Counted from the stretch's first letter, positions 22,721-34,389 are shown. The stretch: 64,000 bases of DNA from Antedon mediterranea (GCF_964355755.1 NC_092671.1:26784070-26848069); one strand, 5' to 3'. Notes: generated from the sequence alone by a model not told the origin. Numbers and translations: made by a program.

Positions 22721-25700
22721 CTACAAGACTACACAATTTTTCTTCTTTTTCTTTTCTTTAAGTTTATGCGATATTCCGTGACATACAGCTTCTTGGATCA
22801 TATCATTTACCCCCTTTTCCGTCAAAGCTGAACATTCAAAATAGTCCAGAGCACCAACCTTTGATTTCATTTCTTGGCCCTAAAATTAAACGAAAGATTC
22901 ATAAAGTAAAATACGTCATACACGACTGTATTTCAACATTGATGATTGGTCAGATGGTTGCCATACTATGACGTTATTGTACTTAAATTATTCTCAATAC
23001 GCTATATATAAAGTAAAATTACATAATACTACTTCGAAGTAGCCTACAGTAGTTATTAAATTATCATCCTGTTGGTGCAGTTACCTGCTGCATGCTTGCT
23101 CTCTGACACAAATCTACTTCGAAGTAGAATTTGTATCATCATAGTATCGATAATTAAGTTGTTTACATTACAATTTGAAAATAAGATTATTACCTGTTCA
23201 TAAGTAATAAACTTCGTTCCACCGTCTGTCGTTCTGGGATTCCCGTCCTCATCTTCTCTTAAATCCAACTTTGTACCAACTAGAACAAACGGTACATTGC
23301 GACAGTGTTTTTGTATCTCGGGATACCAATGTTTACTTACATTTTCATATGATGTTGGATTTGACAAGTCGAAACAAATGATAAAAACATTCTGTATTGG
23401 AGAAAAACTAATTAAGTAATTGATGGTACAATAAACAATATATGTTTTAGCTTAATACAAAGAATAATAGAAAGAATAATACAACTAATTTAATGATACA
23501 GCAGTCTAGTCCCATCAATCCCATAAACACAAACCCAGTCAAAACTGTTATAGGATTCAAAGCATTCCCGCCGCCCGCACATTACGTCATTATTATTAGA
23601 TTTCGTCCTAAGTACGAAACAATGTATAGACATTATCGGATGCAAAATGTCAGCAACGGAAGATTTGTCATTTTCTATCCATCTCGTTGTACTAGGCCTA
23701 TGTTCTCCACATTGGGATGTATCAAAGATTGGATATTTATGTAATCAAAGATACTTCTTAGTATTGGACCAAAACGACCAAAAAGAAATAGCAAATAGTC
23801 TTCGGAAGAAATGTATAAAAGCCTAAGCATAATGGCACCTTACCGCTTGACAATAATAGCATGAGCGTATCTTATTACAAAAATCTTCCCGCATGCTGCC
23901 ATGCTCCTCAATAGTGTCTTCTACCGGGTTTACCTCCACAGCTACACCGTCCACTGTGATACTAAGACCGTAACCTCCAAACCTTTGCAATAACAATATC
24001 ATTTTGTTTTTAATTCTGTTTTCTATTGTAATTATCTAACTCACTTTAATGTATTTATAATAAAATATTTACAAAGGATATAAGCAATAGGATAGAAATT
24101 ATGAAAAGGAAATTAAAAAGAAGCTAAAAAGATCTTGTAAAAGCTTTATGTCCTACGCTAAAAAAATGCAGAACAAAAATAAACTTACATGATAAAATCT
24201 ACGATTTTGTTAATAAAACATTTAAAAAAAAATTAAACTACAAGCTCATCTTTTTGAAATGTTACAAAATTAAAATGTGTTCACCTCCCTTAGGAAAAAC
24301 ACATAAAACAGTAATATAAAACACATTTGAATAGGCCTAAAGATTCACATGAATCATAAAAAGAAAATCAAAATGGTTGTAACAAATTAAATAAAGTGTC
24401 AAAATCATTGTAAAAAAAGGGCAGACTTAACGCTATTACAGATACCATGATTGACACAATTCACATATTGTTTAAAGAATATGGAGGTATGTACTATTAA
24501 AGACAATAATTATTACAAATAGAAAAGTAATTGCGTTGTATGTTATCAATTAGGGTGTTTTTTACATGTTCTAAATTGCTATTTAATAGATGCGAGTAAA
24601 AAGACCTAGATTTTGAATCACTAATTAATATCTGGTAAAGTAAATTCACTTACATTTAATGTTAGACAACTGGGTAAATTAAAAGAGTAAAGGAGAGGAG
24701 TGTTTCTACAGAATTTAGGTAAACCCAACGCTGCTTTAATTAATTAGGTTATATGCATTCATGCATATAACCTCTTAATTCTGTCAGGATCTTTATTAGG
24801 TTATATGCATTATAATGCATATAACCTCTTGATTCTGTCAGAATATTTATTTATTCTTTCCTTAGCACTATTTTGTCCGTCAATTATCTTGATATCAGTT
24901 TCATCTAGCTAAGTAAATTTTTCAGAGTATATTCCTTATGGCCAGGAATCGATGTGGTTATGTTTTCACAGTGCGCAATCAAACATTACGGGGTCTACGC
25001 GCGATTTAACGAAATCATGTTTGTAATCATATCTTCACAAGCATGAATAACTTTTAAACAAAATTTGGTACTCATAAATTTCAGGTCATATTTCATCATA
25101 TGGCAATACAATTACGTGCGTAGCGCATATAACGCATGCTTACGCGCGCTTAAAATGTTCAAAATTGTCAAAATTTATTTTCGATGAAATTAGAGTACGT
25201 TTCAGGCAATTTTAAGCGTTTAAAAAATTGCCATGAGTGCGCAGATTTTTGCACGCGCGTCAAACGTTAATGCGCATTGTTTTTGTCCGATTACTGTTGA
25301 AAAAACTTTCTTTAATAATATCATCATATTTTATTCACTTTCCGACGCGAAACAGCGTTATACGAGCACGTCAATGGTGAAAATATGCTAAATTTTAAAA
25401 TTAATATATATCGTTAGAATGCTCGGGAACACCTATTTTTTATTTCATTTTCTTGAAGTGTATGTATCATATGTATGATTTATTATGAAATTAAGAGAAC
25501 AAAAGTTGAATAATTCATCATTAATGGCATATTAAATTTTTTTTAATTAATTTCGACAATCAAACAAATTATAACATTTTCTTAGGCCGAAATAACAAAC
25601 TTAACATTAACTTTCTTCCTTCAAAAGTTATATATATTAAAGTTAAAAGTATATAGTTTGACAGTGCATAATTTTTTGAAATTTTTAAAGATTTCATCAT

Positions 25701-26715
25701 TGTTAAAAATTATAATTCATTGCGGTATGTAATAATCTATCTGCGCCAAAGTGGTTACTGCACAGTAAATACACAGAGGAATCTTTCTACAACTGTTCGT
25801 GTCTATGGCGTTCAAGGTACCGGGATCGAGTCTCACCTTGGGAAACGAAACGAAATGCAATTTGTTTTTTATTATCCGTATTGTTTGTTCAGTTTTATTT
25901 CTTAGTGTATAGATTATACACATGATTTATAATGAAATCTAGATAACAAGTAACTTTCGTTTGAAAACGATCAAGTTGAAATGATAATGGTAGCGAGTAC
26001 CTTCTGTAAATCGTTAACATTTCAATGTTTACGTAGAAGATCGCTGATTATTGTTAACGATAGCATCAAATAACGTCGACAGGAAAACAGGCTTTAAATA
26101 CATATCATTGAATATTTTAAGTCTCAACTGGTTGGACTTATCATTGACAAACGCCTAAGTCTCTTCTAAAACATGGATGCAAAGATGTTTAGCGGATCAA
26201 ACTATACTTACTCTGTTGGAACAAAGTCTGAGTCGTCAGGATATTTATGTTTGCATACACGTGTTAGGAGGCAAGTTTTCCCAACAGAACTACCATAAAA
26301 AAGAATACGTATAATATACAACTTCATACGAAACAGAAAATGCCTTGAGGCTTCTTGTTACGTAGGCCTAGATTAGAATTAATTTAATTGTATGGGTAAA
26401 ATCTAATTTTATCGAAACATCACATCATATCTCCATAAAGTGTCTTTTAAGAATTATTTAAAACTGATTTATAATTCGAATACAGTATTAGATATTTTGT
26501 GTTTCATTCACAAAAAATGATCAGGTCTTATTCAAAATATAAACAATCTATATTGAAAAAGACCTAATTTGCGTCGGCAGCAAGTGTAATTAATATATTT
26601 GTAATGTTGTTTGTAACCCACTTAGATACTTAAGTAGTACTTACCTATCACCAATGGTTACACTCTTGATATAAAAAGGCTCCAAGTTCTTACTTACTCG
26701 CGAAATTTTCTCCAT
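22721..26715 (-). CDS. Atypical Rho-family small GTPase, complete, 5 exons, 214 residues
   Basis: Exons in coding order: 26645-26715, 26212-26289, 23844-23982, 23194-23391, 22721-22879; all junctions keep frame. Start MEKISRVSKNLEPFYIKSVT, then P-loop GDSSVGKT (G1). The effector loop reads FVPTEFGGYG with the Mg-binding Thr. TKLDLRED (G4) and ECSAL (G5) are intact. A Rho-type insert-like segment (DEDGNPRTTDGGTK) follows G4. The tail KEKKKKKNCVVL is a polybasic stretch plus CAAX box ending in Leu, the form usually geranylgeranylated, so the protein should sit on membranes. Odd: the G3 motif DTAGQE is absent. After VDG the protein reads VAVEVNPVEDTIEEHGSMRE, and the segment up to NVFIICF is about 7 residues longer than in Rac/Cdc42. 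The catalytic Gln and the switch-II Gly are therefore missing. WYPEIQKHC and the YENV block are Rho-typical. It is closest in look to Rac/Cdc42/RhoU-like proteins; no named orthologue is recognised. Confidence 0.88.
24747..24826. repeat. Two tandem palindromes (GGTTATATGCAT arms)
   Basis: 24747-24772 is a 12-bp stem with a TC loop; 24799-24826 is a perfect 28-bp palindrome with the same arms. Both are followed by CTCTTRATTCTGTCAG, so the whole about 52-bp unit is duplicated. They lie in the second intron of the Rho-like gene, just before the CpG-rich repeat at 24960. Confidence 0.8.
24960..25400 (+). repeat. CpG-rich dispersed repeat, relative of 205-660
   Basis: It shares word order with the Helitron-like unit: CGCGCRATTTAACGA, TTACGCGCGC, then TTAAAATKTTCAAAAT, TTTTAAGC, GTGCGCA and ATACGAGCACGTC. 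It is noncoding and well diverged. The remaining parts of this 2.2-kb intron (23983-26211) show no gene. Confidence 0.5.
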
Positions 26716-26767
26716 ATTTTAGTAGATGCCTAGAATGTAGTGTTTATAATCAAATTACTGTCGGGCA

Positions 26768-26774
26768 TTTTATA
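26768..26774 (-). promoter_or_regulatory. Candidate TATA box of the Rho-like gene
   Basis: TATAAAA on the minus strand, about 55 bases upstream of the ATG at 26715. A short 5' UTR of about 25-30 bases would follow. A second TATAAATA lies near 26803-26810. This is a positional inference only. Confidence 0.3.
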
Positions 26775-26951
26775 GTAAGGTATTATCAATAAACGTGATT
26801 GCTATATTTATAACCGGACACCGGACCTGACATTTCCTGGTTCTGGTTGTCAACGCTTGTAATATGTATTAATACAACTGTAGTCAGCAGTGGGATACGA
26901 CAATGGGTAGTAAACGATCCATTCCCTTTGTGCCGCTAGCGGGGCCGCTAG

Positions 26952-27205
26952 TCTCGGGTTGGATAACTATCCCCACCCCAGCACAACTATCCACTAGGCC
27001 ACATTATCTCCTATGTCGGGTTGGATGACTACCCCCACCCCAGCACAACTACCCACTATAGGCCACAATTACCTCCTATGTCGGGTTGGATAACTACACC
27101 CATCCCAGCACAACTACCCACTAGGCCAAAATTACCTCCTATGTAGGGTTGGATAACTATATCTCCACCTCAGGACAACTACTCACTAGGACACAATTAC
27201 CTTGA
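26952..27205. repeat. Tandem array, about 62-bp unit, about 4 copies
   Basis: The unit holds TCGGGTTGGATAACTA, CCCCACCCCAGCACAACTA and CCACTAGGCCACA. Copies are moderately diverged. The array is intergenic, upstream of the Rho-like gene. Confidence 0.85.
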
Positions 27206-27684
27206 GACAGCAACTCCCTTACAACAACAACTAATCTCAGGAAAATTAAATGTTTCTATTAATTTAATTTTTGAAAAATCACACACCTATTCGACATTTC
27301 CTTCATGTTTAGCAGGACACGAATAGGCCTATACTCAAAATAGCAAGATCTACGAACTTTTTTATTGAACTTAGATTGAAATAAGATCATCGATAATCTA
27401 TATATAAATTTACGTAAGGGCAAAATTCGGTAAATCGCGCCTTATTTTTAGAATTTTTTCTCGATGGTATGTAAAGTTGGTTCGTACTTTCGGTACTGAT
27501 TTTAACCACCTGATGTAACCCTGTTTACTAATTAAGTTAAGTTAGATAATTAGTTATTCACGATTAAAACGAATTTAGGTTCAACGATTTGCCCCAGATA
27601 GGGTGTTTTCCGATCGTGTTATAATGTTGTCATAATGTTGAAGACAGGCCGATTTTCTTAAAAATGTATTTTGAAAATCACGGT

Positions 27685-27760
27685 TTGGGTCAGTGAGTAA
27701 AGCGCCATGGCCATTGAAATTAATGCTTAGTAGGTTCGAGTTCGAATCCGCGATATGTGT
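27685..27760 (+). repeat. tRNA-like sequence, possible SINE head
   Basis: GGTCAGTGAGTAAAGCGCC resembles an A box region, and GGTTCGAGTTCGAATCCGC resembles a B box about 40 bases later. No convincing cloverleaf with a matching acceptor stem was found, so a decayed tRNA-derived SINE is more likely than a working tRNA. Confidence 0.35.
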
Positions 27761-27940
27761 AAATAATAAATATCTCCGCTTAAAGCAAAACATCTAAACA
27801 ACAATGTAATTACAAAAGTAGTAAAAAAGATACCAAACCTCACGCAAACAAAAATGCAAAATATGGAGAAAAAAAAACTAAAAAAGCACACATACACAAA
27901 TCAAATGATTCCAACGTCGTGTTTCCAAAAAATATCAGAT

Positions 27941-28011
27941 ATAAAAGTTTGTGTCCGAGCGCGTCATCTAATTTCGAGTAGTGAGTTTTTGTGTTGATTT
28001 TAAAGTCCGTT
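27941..28011. repeat. 71-bp segment repeated at 30410-30480
   Basis: It reads ATAAAAGTTTGTGTCCGAGC through TAAAGTCCGTT and is identical by eye to 30410-30480. There it is joined directly to the duplicated zinc-finger relic. It marks the border of a tandem duplication. Confidence 0.85.
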
Positions 28012-28727
28012 TGTCACACAGCCGCAATTACGGCTCTTTCGGACATGTAATATCTGGTAACCACCGGTAAACAACGGTAAATAGCCACAACTGTACACAT
28101 ATAAATGTAAAAAGTAAATTTAATAATAATCTTTGACAAACAATTCTTCCTTCTATAATCCAAACCCCACCTAAAAAAAACCCACAAAAAAAACCCAAGC
28201 AATTCTCAACCAATGATACAGTATCCCTATTCCCACACAATTTATACACTTTCCCAAATTCCCAATCCTTCCAGACAAAATATCATCGACAATCTTCTTA
28301 TTGTCAAATATAAATCCCAGAAACCCCCCTTCCAAATACAATAATATCACAAGATGAATAATACAATAATAAATGTCCACAATATCGTTCCTTCTTGCCT
28401 TTTCTCCTACGCTGACACAAAACAAATTCGAAAGATAAAAGTTAAAACGATTCCGCAACTAAACAACTCCTCTGCTCCCGTTCTGCTTGTATTCCCAATT
28501 ATACTTCTTCTCAACCTGCAACTATCTTCTGACGTATAAATAAATGAAATATAAAGTTAAAAATGTTTCTTTAGGTCTTTCTGCACTGCAATCCGCTCCC
28601 CGATCAATTATTTCTTTCTCCTTTTCCACGTAACATAATATCAGTATCAATAAAGTCAGTCTTCGATACTTTCAACAAAAGCTTTCTTTAAAAGCAATTA
28701 ATTCTGCTATTTCCAACAGTTATTATT
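28012..28727. other. Intergenic stretch without recognised gene
   Basis: Short overlapping reading frames on both strands have no start context, splice logic or recognisable motif. No supported feature. Confidence 0.5.
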
Positions 28728-29090
28728 CGATTTATTAACTTCATGTATCTCACTTTATTTCATTTCTGCTCCAGCTCTAGATCACCATAATTATTTCCAA
28801 CTCACAATTTATTAACTTCATGTATATCACCTTATTTCGTTTCTGCTTCAGCTCTATATCACCATAATTATTTCCAACTCACAATTTACTAACTTCATGT
28901 ATATCACCTTATTTCCTTTCCGCTTCAGCTCTATATCACCATAATTATTTCCAACTCACAATTTACTAACTTCATGTATATCACCTTATTTCCTTTCCGC
29001 TTCAGCTCTATATCACCATAATTCTTTCCACCCCACCATTTATTAACTTCATATATATCACTTTACTTCCTTTCTGCTTCAACATAACAT
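28728..29090. repeat. Tandem array, 77-bp unit, about 4.6 copies
   Basis: The unit contains ATTAACTTCATGTATATCAC, CTTATTTCSTTTCYGCTTCA and CCATAATTATTTCCAACTC. Strongly pyrimidine-rich sequence continues to about 29280. Confidence 0.85.
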
Positions 29091-29385
29091 AACCCTCCTT
29101 CTCTGTCTCCTCTCAATTTTCATCTCCTTCTCAAACTTCCCTCAATTGCACACATACCACCACCTTATTCTTCTCAACCAATCAGCAACTCACACACCAA
29201 CTCAACTCTTACACCTCTCCTCCAATCAGCAACCTCCACACACCCCTTCTCTGCACACACACACTCTGCTCCACTGGCTTCAAACAATAGTTTTCTAAAA
29301 CAAAAGAAAGGTTCAAATAATGAAAACAAAAGGAAAAGTAAGCATGACTTGCACAATAAATACAAAACTTATGTCACTTGTGACA

Positions 29386-30389
29386 CCGTTATTATTATAT
29401 TATATTCGTTAGTAGGCCTATATTATTCCAATACTCACATCTTAATTCATATTTTATCATTAAAATGTTTTAATCTGCCGACTGATTACCGGACGTCACT
29501 TTCTGATGCGCACCCTAGATTAATATTCAACCTGATCAAGTTGGTTATGAATATTTACTAACAACTTAGTTAACCAAGAAGGCAAAACACATTTTTGTAA
29601 ACGTTTAAAATGTCAAAATCCCAAATGCATGTTCAAATTCGAACATAATTTAACTTTAAGGTTCAGATTCATATGATGGATGATGTGTATTTCAGATGCC
29701 CAATTCGTTTAAAGAAAATGTCTTGCCTCAATGTTCACATTGATATGATGCTTGTGTGTATTCGCAAATGTATGTTCAAACTCCCACTTGTTTTAATTTC
29801 TTTCCACAAGGTTCTCTCCCGTGGGTATTCTTAAATGTAATTTGAAACTGCTTGAAAGATGTTTTCCAACGTACTGCTCACATTCCGAAAGTTGTCTTTC
29901 CTGTATGTATTTTTAAATGTATTTCCAAATTGCTATTCTGATTAAATTTCTTCCTGCATGCATTCATTTGTCTCTCCTGTGTGTATTCTCAAATGCAACT
30001 TTTGTATCAATTTCAATGATTACATTCATATATAGTGCCTCTCTTGTGTGTATTCTCAAATGCTTTTCTGGTTAAATTTCTTCTCACAATGTTCACATTC
30101 ATATGGTGACTCTCCTGTATGTATTCGCAAAATGTATTTTCAAATTCCAACTTGTTTGAAATGTATTCCTACAATGTTCACATTCATATGGTATCTCTCC
30201 TGTGTGTATTCTCAAATGTCCTTTCAAATGGCCTTCTCTTTAAATTTCTTCCCACAATGTTCTATTCATTTATGGTGTCTCTCTAGTGTGTAATCTCAAA
30301 TGCATTTTCAAATTCCCATTTGTTTGAAATCTATTTCCACAATGTTTAGTGTCAATTCTCACTAAATGTGTTTCGTCTTCACATAATAT
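29386..30389. repeat. Duplicated block, copy A (1004 bp)
   Basis: Apparently identical to 30476-31479 (offset 1090). It starts at CCGTTATTATTATATTATA and ends at CGTCTTCACATAATAT. It includes a decayed zinc-finger relic. Identity over this length means a very recent duplication, gene conversion, or an assembly duplicate. Confidence 0.95.
29600..30389 (-). pseudogene. C2H2 zinc-finger pseudogene, copy A
   Basis: The minus strand shows repeated linker-finger pieces such as [16 protein letters not shown] and [17 protein letters not shown] that match the intact gene at 31925-32767. They are broken by frameshifts, by spacing changes and by a stop where the Tyr of the TGETPY linker should be (about 30270). 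Fingers are recognisable to at least 29700 with increasing decay. It is not translatable as one frame. Confidence 0.85.
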
Positions 30390-30475
30390 ATTTCAATCTA
30401 AGTTCAATAATAAAAGTTTGTGTCCGAGCGCGTCATCTAATTTCGAGTAGTGAGTTTTTGTGTTGATTTTAAAGT

Positions 30476-31479
30476 CCGTTATTATTATATTATATTCGTT
30501 AGTAGGCCTATATTATTCCAATACTCACATCTTAATTCATATTTTATCATTAAAATGTTTTAATCTGCCGACTGATTACCGGACGTCACTTTCTGATGCG
30601 CACCCTAGATTAATATTCAACCTGATCAAGTTGGTTATGAATATTTACTAACAACTTAGTTAACCAAGAAGGCAAAACACATTTTTGTAAACGTTTAAAA
30701 TGTCAAAATCCCAAATGCATGTTCAAATTCGAACATAATTTAACTTTAAGGTTCAGATTCATATGATGGATGATGTGTATTTCAGATGCCCAATTCGTTT
30801 AAAGAAAATGTCTTGCCTCAATGTTCACATTGATATGATGCTTGTGTGTATTCGCAAATGTATGTTCAAACTCCCACTTGTTTTAATTTCTTTCCACAAG
30901 GTTCTCTCCCGTGGGTATTCTTAAATGTAATTTGAAACTGCTTGAAAGATGTTTTCCAACGTACTGCTCACATTCCGAAAGTTGTCTTTCCTGTATGTAT
31001 TTTTAAATGTATTTCCAAATTGCTATTCTGATTAAATTTCTTCCTGCATGCATTCATTTGTCTCTCCTGTGTGTATTCTCAAATGCAACTTTTGTATCAA
31101 TTTCAATGATTACATTCATATATAGTGCCTCTCTTGTGTGTATTCTCAAATGCTTTTCTGGTTAAATTTCTTCTCACAATGTTCACATTCATATGGTGAC
31201 TCTCCTGTATGTATTCGCAAAATGTATTTTCAAATTCCAACTTGTTTGAAATGTATTCCTACAATGTTCACATTCATATGGTATCTCTCCTGTGTGTATT
31301 CTCAAATGTCCTTTCAAATGGCCTTCTCTTTAAATTTCTTCCCACAATGTTCTATTCATTTATGGTGTCTCTCTAGTGTGTAATCTCAAATGCATTTTCA
31401 AATTCCCATTTGTTTGAAATCTATTTCCACAATGTTTAGTGTCAATTCTCACTAAATGTGTTTCGTCTTCACATAATAT
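30476..31479. repeat. Duplicated block, copy B (1004 bp)
   Basis: Second copy of 29386-30389. Its left junction joins the 71-bp segment of 27941-28011 directly to the block, across the shared CCGTT. The 1.4 kb between them in the first copy is missing here. Confidence 0.95.
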
Positions 31480-31620
31480 TGTCTCCTGGTAGTCCTAACT
31501 CTGTTATTGTATGTATACCTAAATGCAGCTTCAAGCACTCAACCAACAAAATGTTTATCCTATCTTTTGCAGGCGGTGTATATTTTTACTGCAGTTTTGA
31601 AACTTCTATTTATAGCAAAC
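30690..31620 (-). pseudogene. C2H2 zinc-finger pseudogene, copy B
   Basis: It has the same broken fingers as copy A. At its 5' side (31480-31620) it keeps more of the parent: TCTCCTGGTAGTCCT, GTATGTATACCTAAATGCAG, then a jump (shared TTCAA) to the parent's upstream sequence CACTCAACCAACAAAATG, found again at 32846 on. The first finger and start region have been deleted. This shows that the relic derives from a duplicate of the whole neighbouring gene. Confidence 0.85.
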
Positions 31621-31924
31621 AATTATTTTGTAGATAAGCCACTTTGTCAAAGTATATATAATTACTGTAGAACAAATAGTATAGTAATATAATAAACAAT
31701 TAAACTTAACTACCAAATACCACAGTAACTAACTGGAGATTAGGCCTAACTTTGTGCAAACAGCAATAGGAAGACTTACGTTTTTAAAGAGGATGCATGT
31801 TGAACATTAAATACAAACATGACGCAGGATATGAAGATATAAGAGTACGTCAGAAGACGTTCGATAGAATCACTAAACTGAACGTCTCCATCTGATTATT
31901 ACAGCTAAATAAGCATGTGTATTC

Positions 31925-32767
31925 TTACATGTTTTCGCAACTTCTCACGTTTCGCAACTTCTCAAGTTCATATGGCGTCTCTCTTGTGTGTATTCTCAAA
32001 TGCTTTTTCAAATTGCTTTTCTGGTTAAATTTCTTTCCACAATGTTCACATTCATATGGTGACTCTCCTGTGTGTATTCGCAAATGAGTTTTCAAATTCC
32101 AACTTGTTTGAAATGTATTCCAACAATGTTCACATTCATATGGCCCTGCCTCACCAGTGTGTAATCTCAAATGTGTTTTCAATTGCCCATTGTGTTTAAA
32201 TTTCTTCCCACAATGTTTACATTCATATGGTGTCTCTCCTGTGTGTAATCTCAAATGCACTTTCAAATTCCCATTTGTTTGAAATCTCTTTCCACAATGT
32301 TTACATTCATACGGCGTTTCTCCTGTGTGTATTCTCAAATGCCTTTTCAAACAAACACTTACATTAAATTTCTTCCCACAGTGTTCACATTCATATGGTG
32401 TCTCTCCAGTGTGTAATCTCAAATGTATTTTCAAATTCCAATTTGTTTGAAATCTCTTTCCACAATGTTCACATTCATACGGCCTTTCTCCTGTGTGTGT
32501 TCTCAAATGCCTGTTCAAACTACCACTTTCTTTAAATTTCTTCCCACAATGTTCACATTCTTGCGGTGCCTCTGCTTTCTTTCCATTGTGCTCACGTGCA
32601 TATGGTGTCTCTCCAGTGTCTTTTCTCACTAAATGTGTCTCGTCTTCACATAATATGGTCTCCTGGTAGTCCTCATATTTTAACTCTGTTCTTGTATGTA
32701 TACCTAAATGCAGCTTCAAATCACAGAACTCAAATTTATCTCCACAATGTTCACATTTATATTTCAT
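31925..32767 (-). CDS. C2H2 zinc-finger protein, single exon, 280 residues
   Basis: A putative DNA-binding protein of the Krüppel type. Start [12 protein letters not shown]; stop TAA at 31925-31927. It has seven canonical fingers (C-X2-C-X12-H-X3-H) joined by TGE(T/R/S)PYEC linkers from about residue 70 to 262: cores [108 protein letters not shown] and [18 protein letters not shown]. One N-terminal finger has only 11 residues between the second Cys and first His, and may not fold normally. One linker carries an extra Ala (TGEAGPYEC). No KRAB, BTB or SCAN domain is visible; an upstream exon cannot be excluded. Recently duplicated relatives lie just downstream. The DNA target is unknown. Confidence 0.85.
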   Translation of the reverse strand: MKYKCEHCGDKFEFCDLKLHLGIHTRTELKYEDYQETILCEDETHLVRKDTGETPYAREHNGKKAEAPQECEHCGKKFKESGSLNRHLRTHTGERPYECEHCGKRFQTNWNLKIHLRLHTGETPYECEHCGKKFNVSVCLKRHLRIHTGETPYECKHCGKRFQTNGNLKVHLRLHTGETPYECKHCGKKFKHNGQLKTHLRLHTGEAGPYECEHCWNTFQTSWNLKTHLRIHTGESPYECEHCGKKFNQKSNLKKHLRIHTRETPYELEKLRNVRSCENM

Positions 32768-33811
32768 GATGTTGGTGTTTTGTTTACAATATCACAAAAC
32801 GTGTACAGATGTTTATTGTTGTGCGTAAAAACAAACACAGTTCAAGCACTCAACCAACAAAATGTTTATCCTATCTTTTGCAGGTGGTGTATATTTTTAC
32901 TGCAGTTTTGAAACTTTTATATTTATAGCTGTAACAAAAAGAATCCTATTGGGTCCGCAAAAGGTGATTCACATTGCGGACGTGAGCGAGCTTTCCCTTG
33001 TGTCAGATATTTCGCGGCTTCAAGAACCTTCTCTATACCTTATTATAAATTATATAAACAGGGACTATTTGATATACTTGTGAGGTCCAGGTACGAAACG
33101 CGTTTGTTTTATTATTATTATTTATGATATATGCACTGATAGTGATGTTTGCCGTAACAACGAATGATGTTTGCAAACATTCTGTCATTAAACTTAGGTT
33201 TGATATAAACTATTTAAAATATTGCAAAACGTTCGACGTGTTTCCGAAATAGATAATATCATTTTGTTTTTTTATTATTATATCATTATATTCGTTGGCA
33301 ATAACATTTCAGGTTTATTCATGAAAATATAATAGCAATTAATTTGTTAAAGAACATTTAAATTATATACGATTTCAAAGTACCATTTCAAAAACAGAAC
33401 AGTCTTTATCGGAAATAAATGTCCTTTGATTTTGTGACGTATTCTCTAATTCCAGATTCATCATACGATGAAGAAATGTGTTTCAAATCCCCAGTTTGTG
33501 TTTCCACAATTTTTCAGCAAGAATGGATATTTAAATAAGAGAGTGTGTATAGTTGAATAGCCAACGACGAAATAATTATTATGATGAAATGATAATATAT
33601 AGATAGCATCCTCACATTTTCTCACAAACAACAATTATTAAACTATTGAATTTAACCAAAACCCATTGTCTGACAAACAATTTGACTATTTTTTTTGCTT
33701 TAAATTACAATTATTTTTAAACCAGATAAATAATGGTGTTTTTTTTTAAATTTTTGGTTAAGGACTTAATAAATTAAATGTAATAAACTATTATGTGACA
33801 TATTAATATAC

Positions 33812-33925
33812 AAATAATGAATGTTTATGAGTGTAATGGTACAAATAATGGCATGAGATGAATGATGAAAGGTTATTTCAACGAGGCAACTCCGAGTTGA
33901 TATAACCTTTCATCATTCACCAAAT
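33812..33925. mobile_element. Fold-back MITE, copy 2
   Basis: It starts TATACAAATAATGAATG and has the same inner hairpin as copy 1 (GTGAATGATGAAAGG type arms around CAACGAGGCAACTCCGAGTTG). The outer right arm is lost; homology stops at CATCATTCACCAAA. Confidence 0.75.
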
Positions 33926-34389
33926 CGTTTTTTTAAACTACTCGCATAAAAAAAGGTGCACATTAAATCAAATTATGTTTTAAAATTACAAATCACAAAT
34001 TATAACTCTAGCCTATTGTACAAAAATGAAGTTTTTTGGACAAGTATTTCTCGAAAAAATGCAATTTCAGTTTACTTGTTATTTTAAGACTGCTTGCCGG
34101 CTTTTGAAAAATTCTATCCTATCTTTTAGCATCCAGCTCGTTAAATGTACTTCTTTATTGGGTTATTATAAACCTTACATCGCCATGATGTATCTCACCA
34201 CCTCCCTCTTCAACCCACGAGGTTCTTTTCTATGAATGTCCTCTAGCGTGACCCTAACTTTCGGGGTTACACTACACTAGCCTCTTCCCTATACATTATG
34301 ATTCCAAATCTATTAACAGTCTCTGACATTTTTCCTCCAGTTCAATAAACAGAATAATCTTCATTGGAAATGAAATGTGTTTTGATCTT

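Noticed and set aside
23493-23744. 83-codon plus-strand frame inside the Rho-like gene
   Set aside because: It lies in an intron of the opposite strand, with no recognisable motif or splice logic.
25717-25923. Overlapping frames on both strands with GGGATCGAGTCTCACC, considered as a tRNA
   Set aside because: The B-box-like word is present but no A box at proper spacing and no acceptor stem was found.
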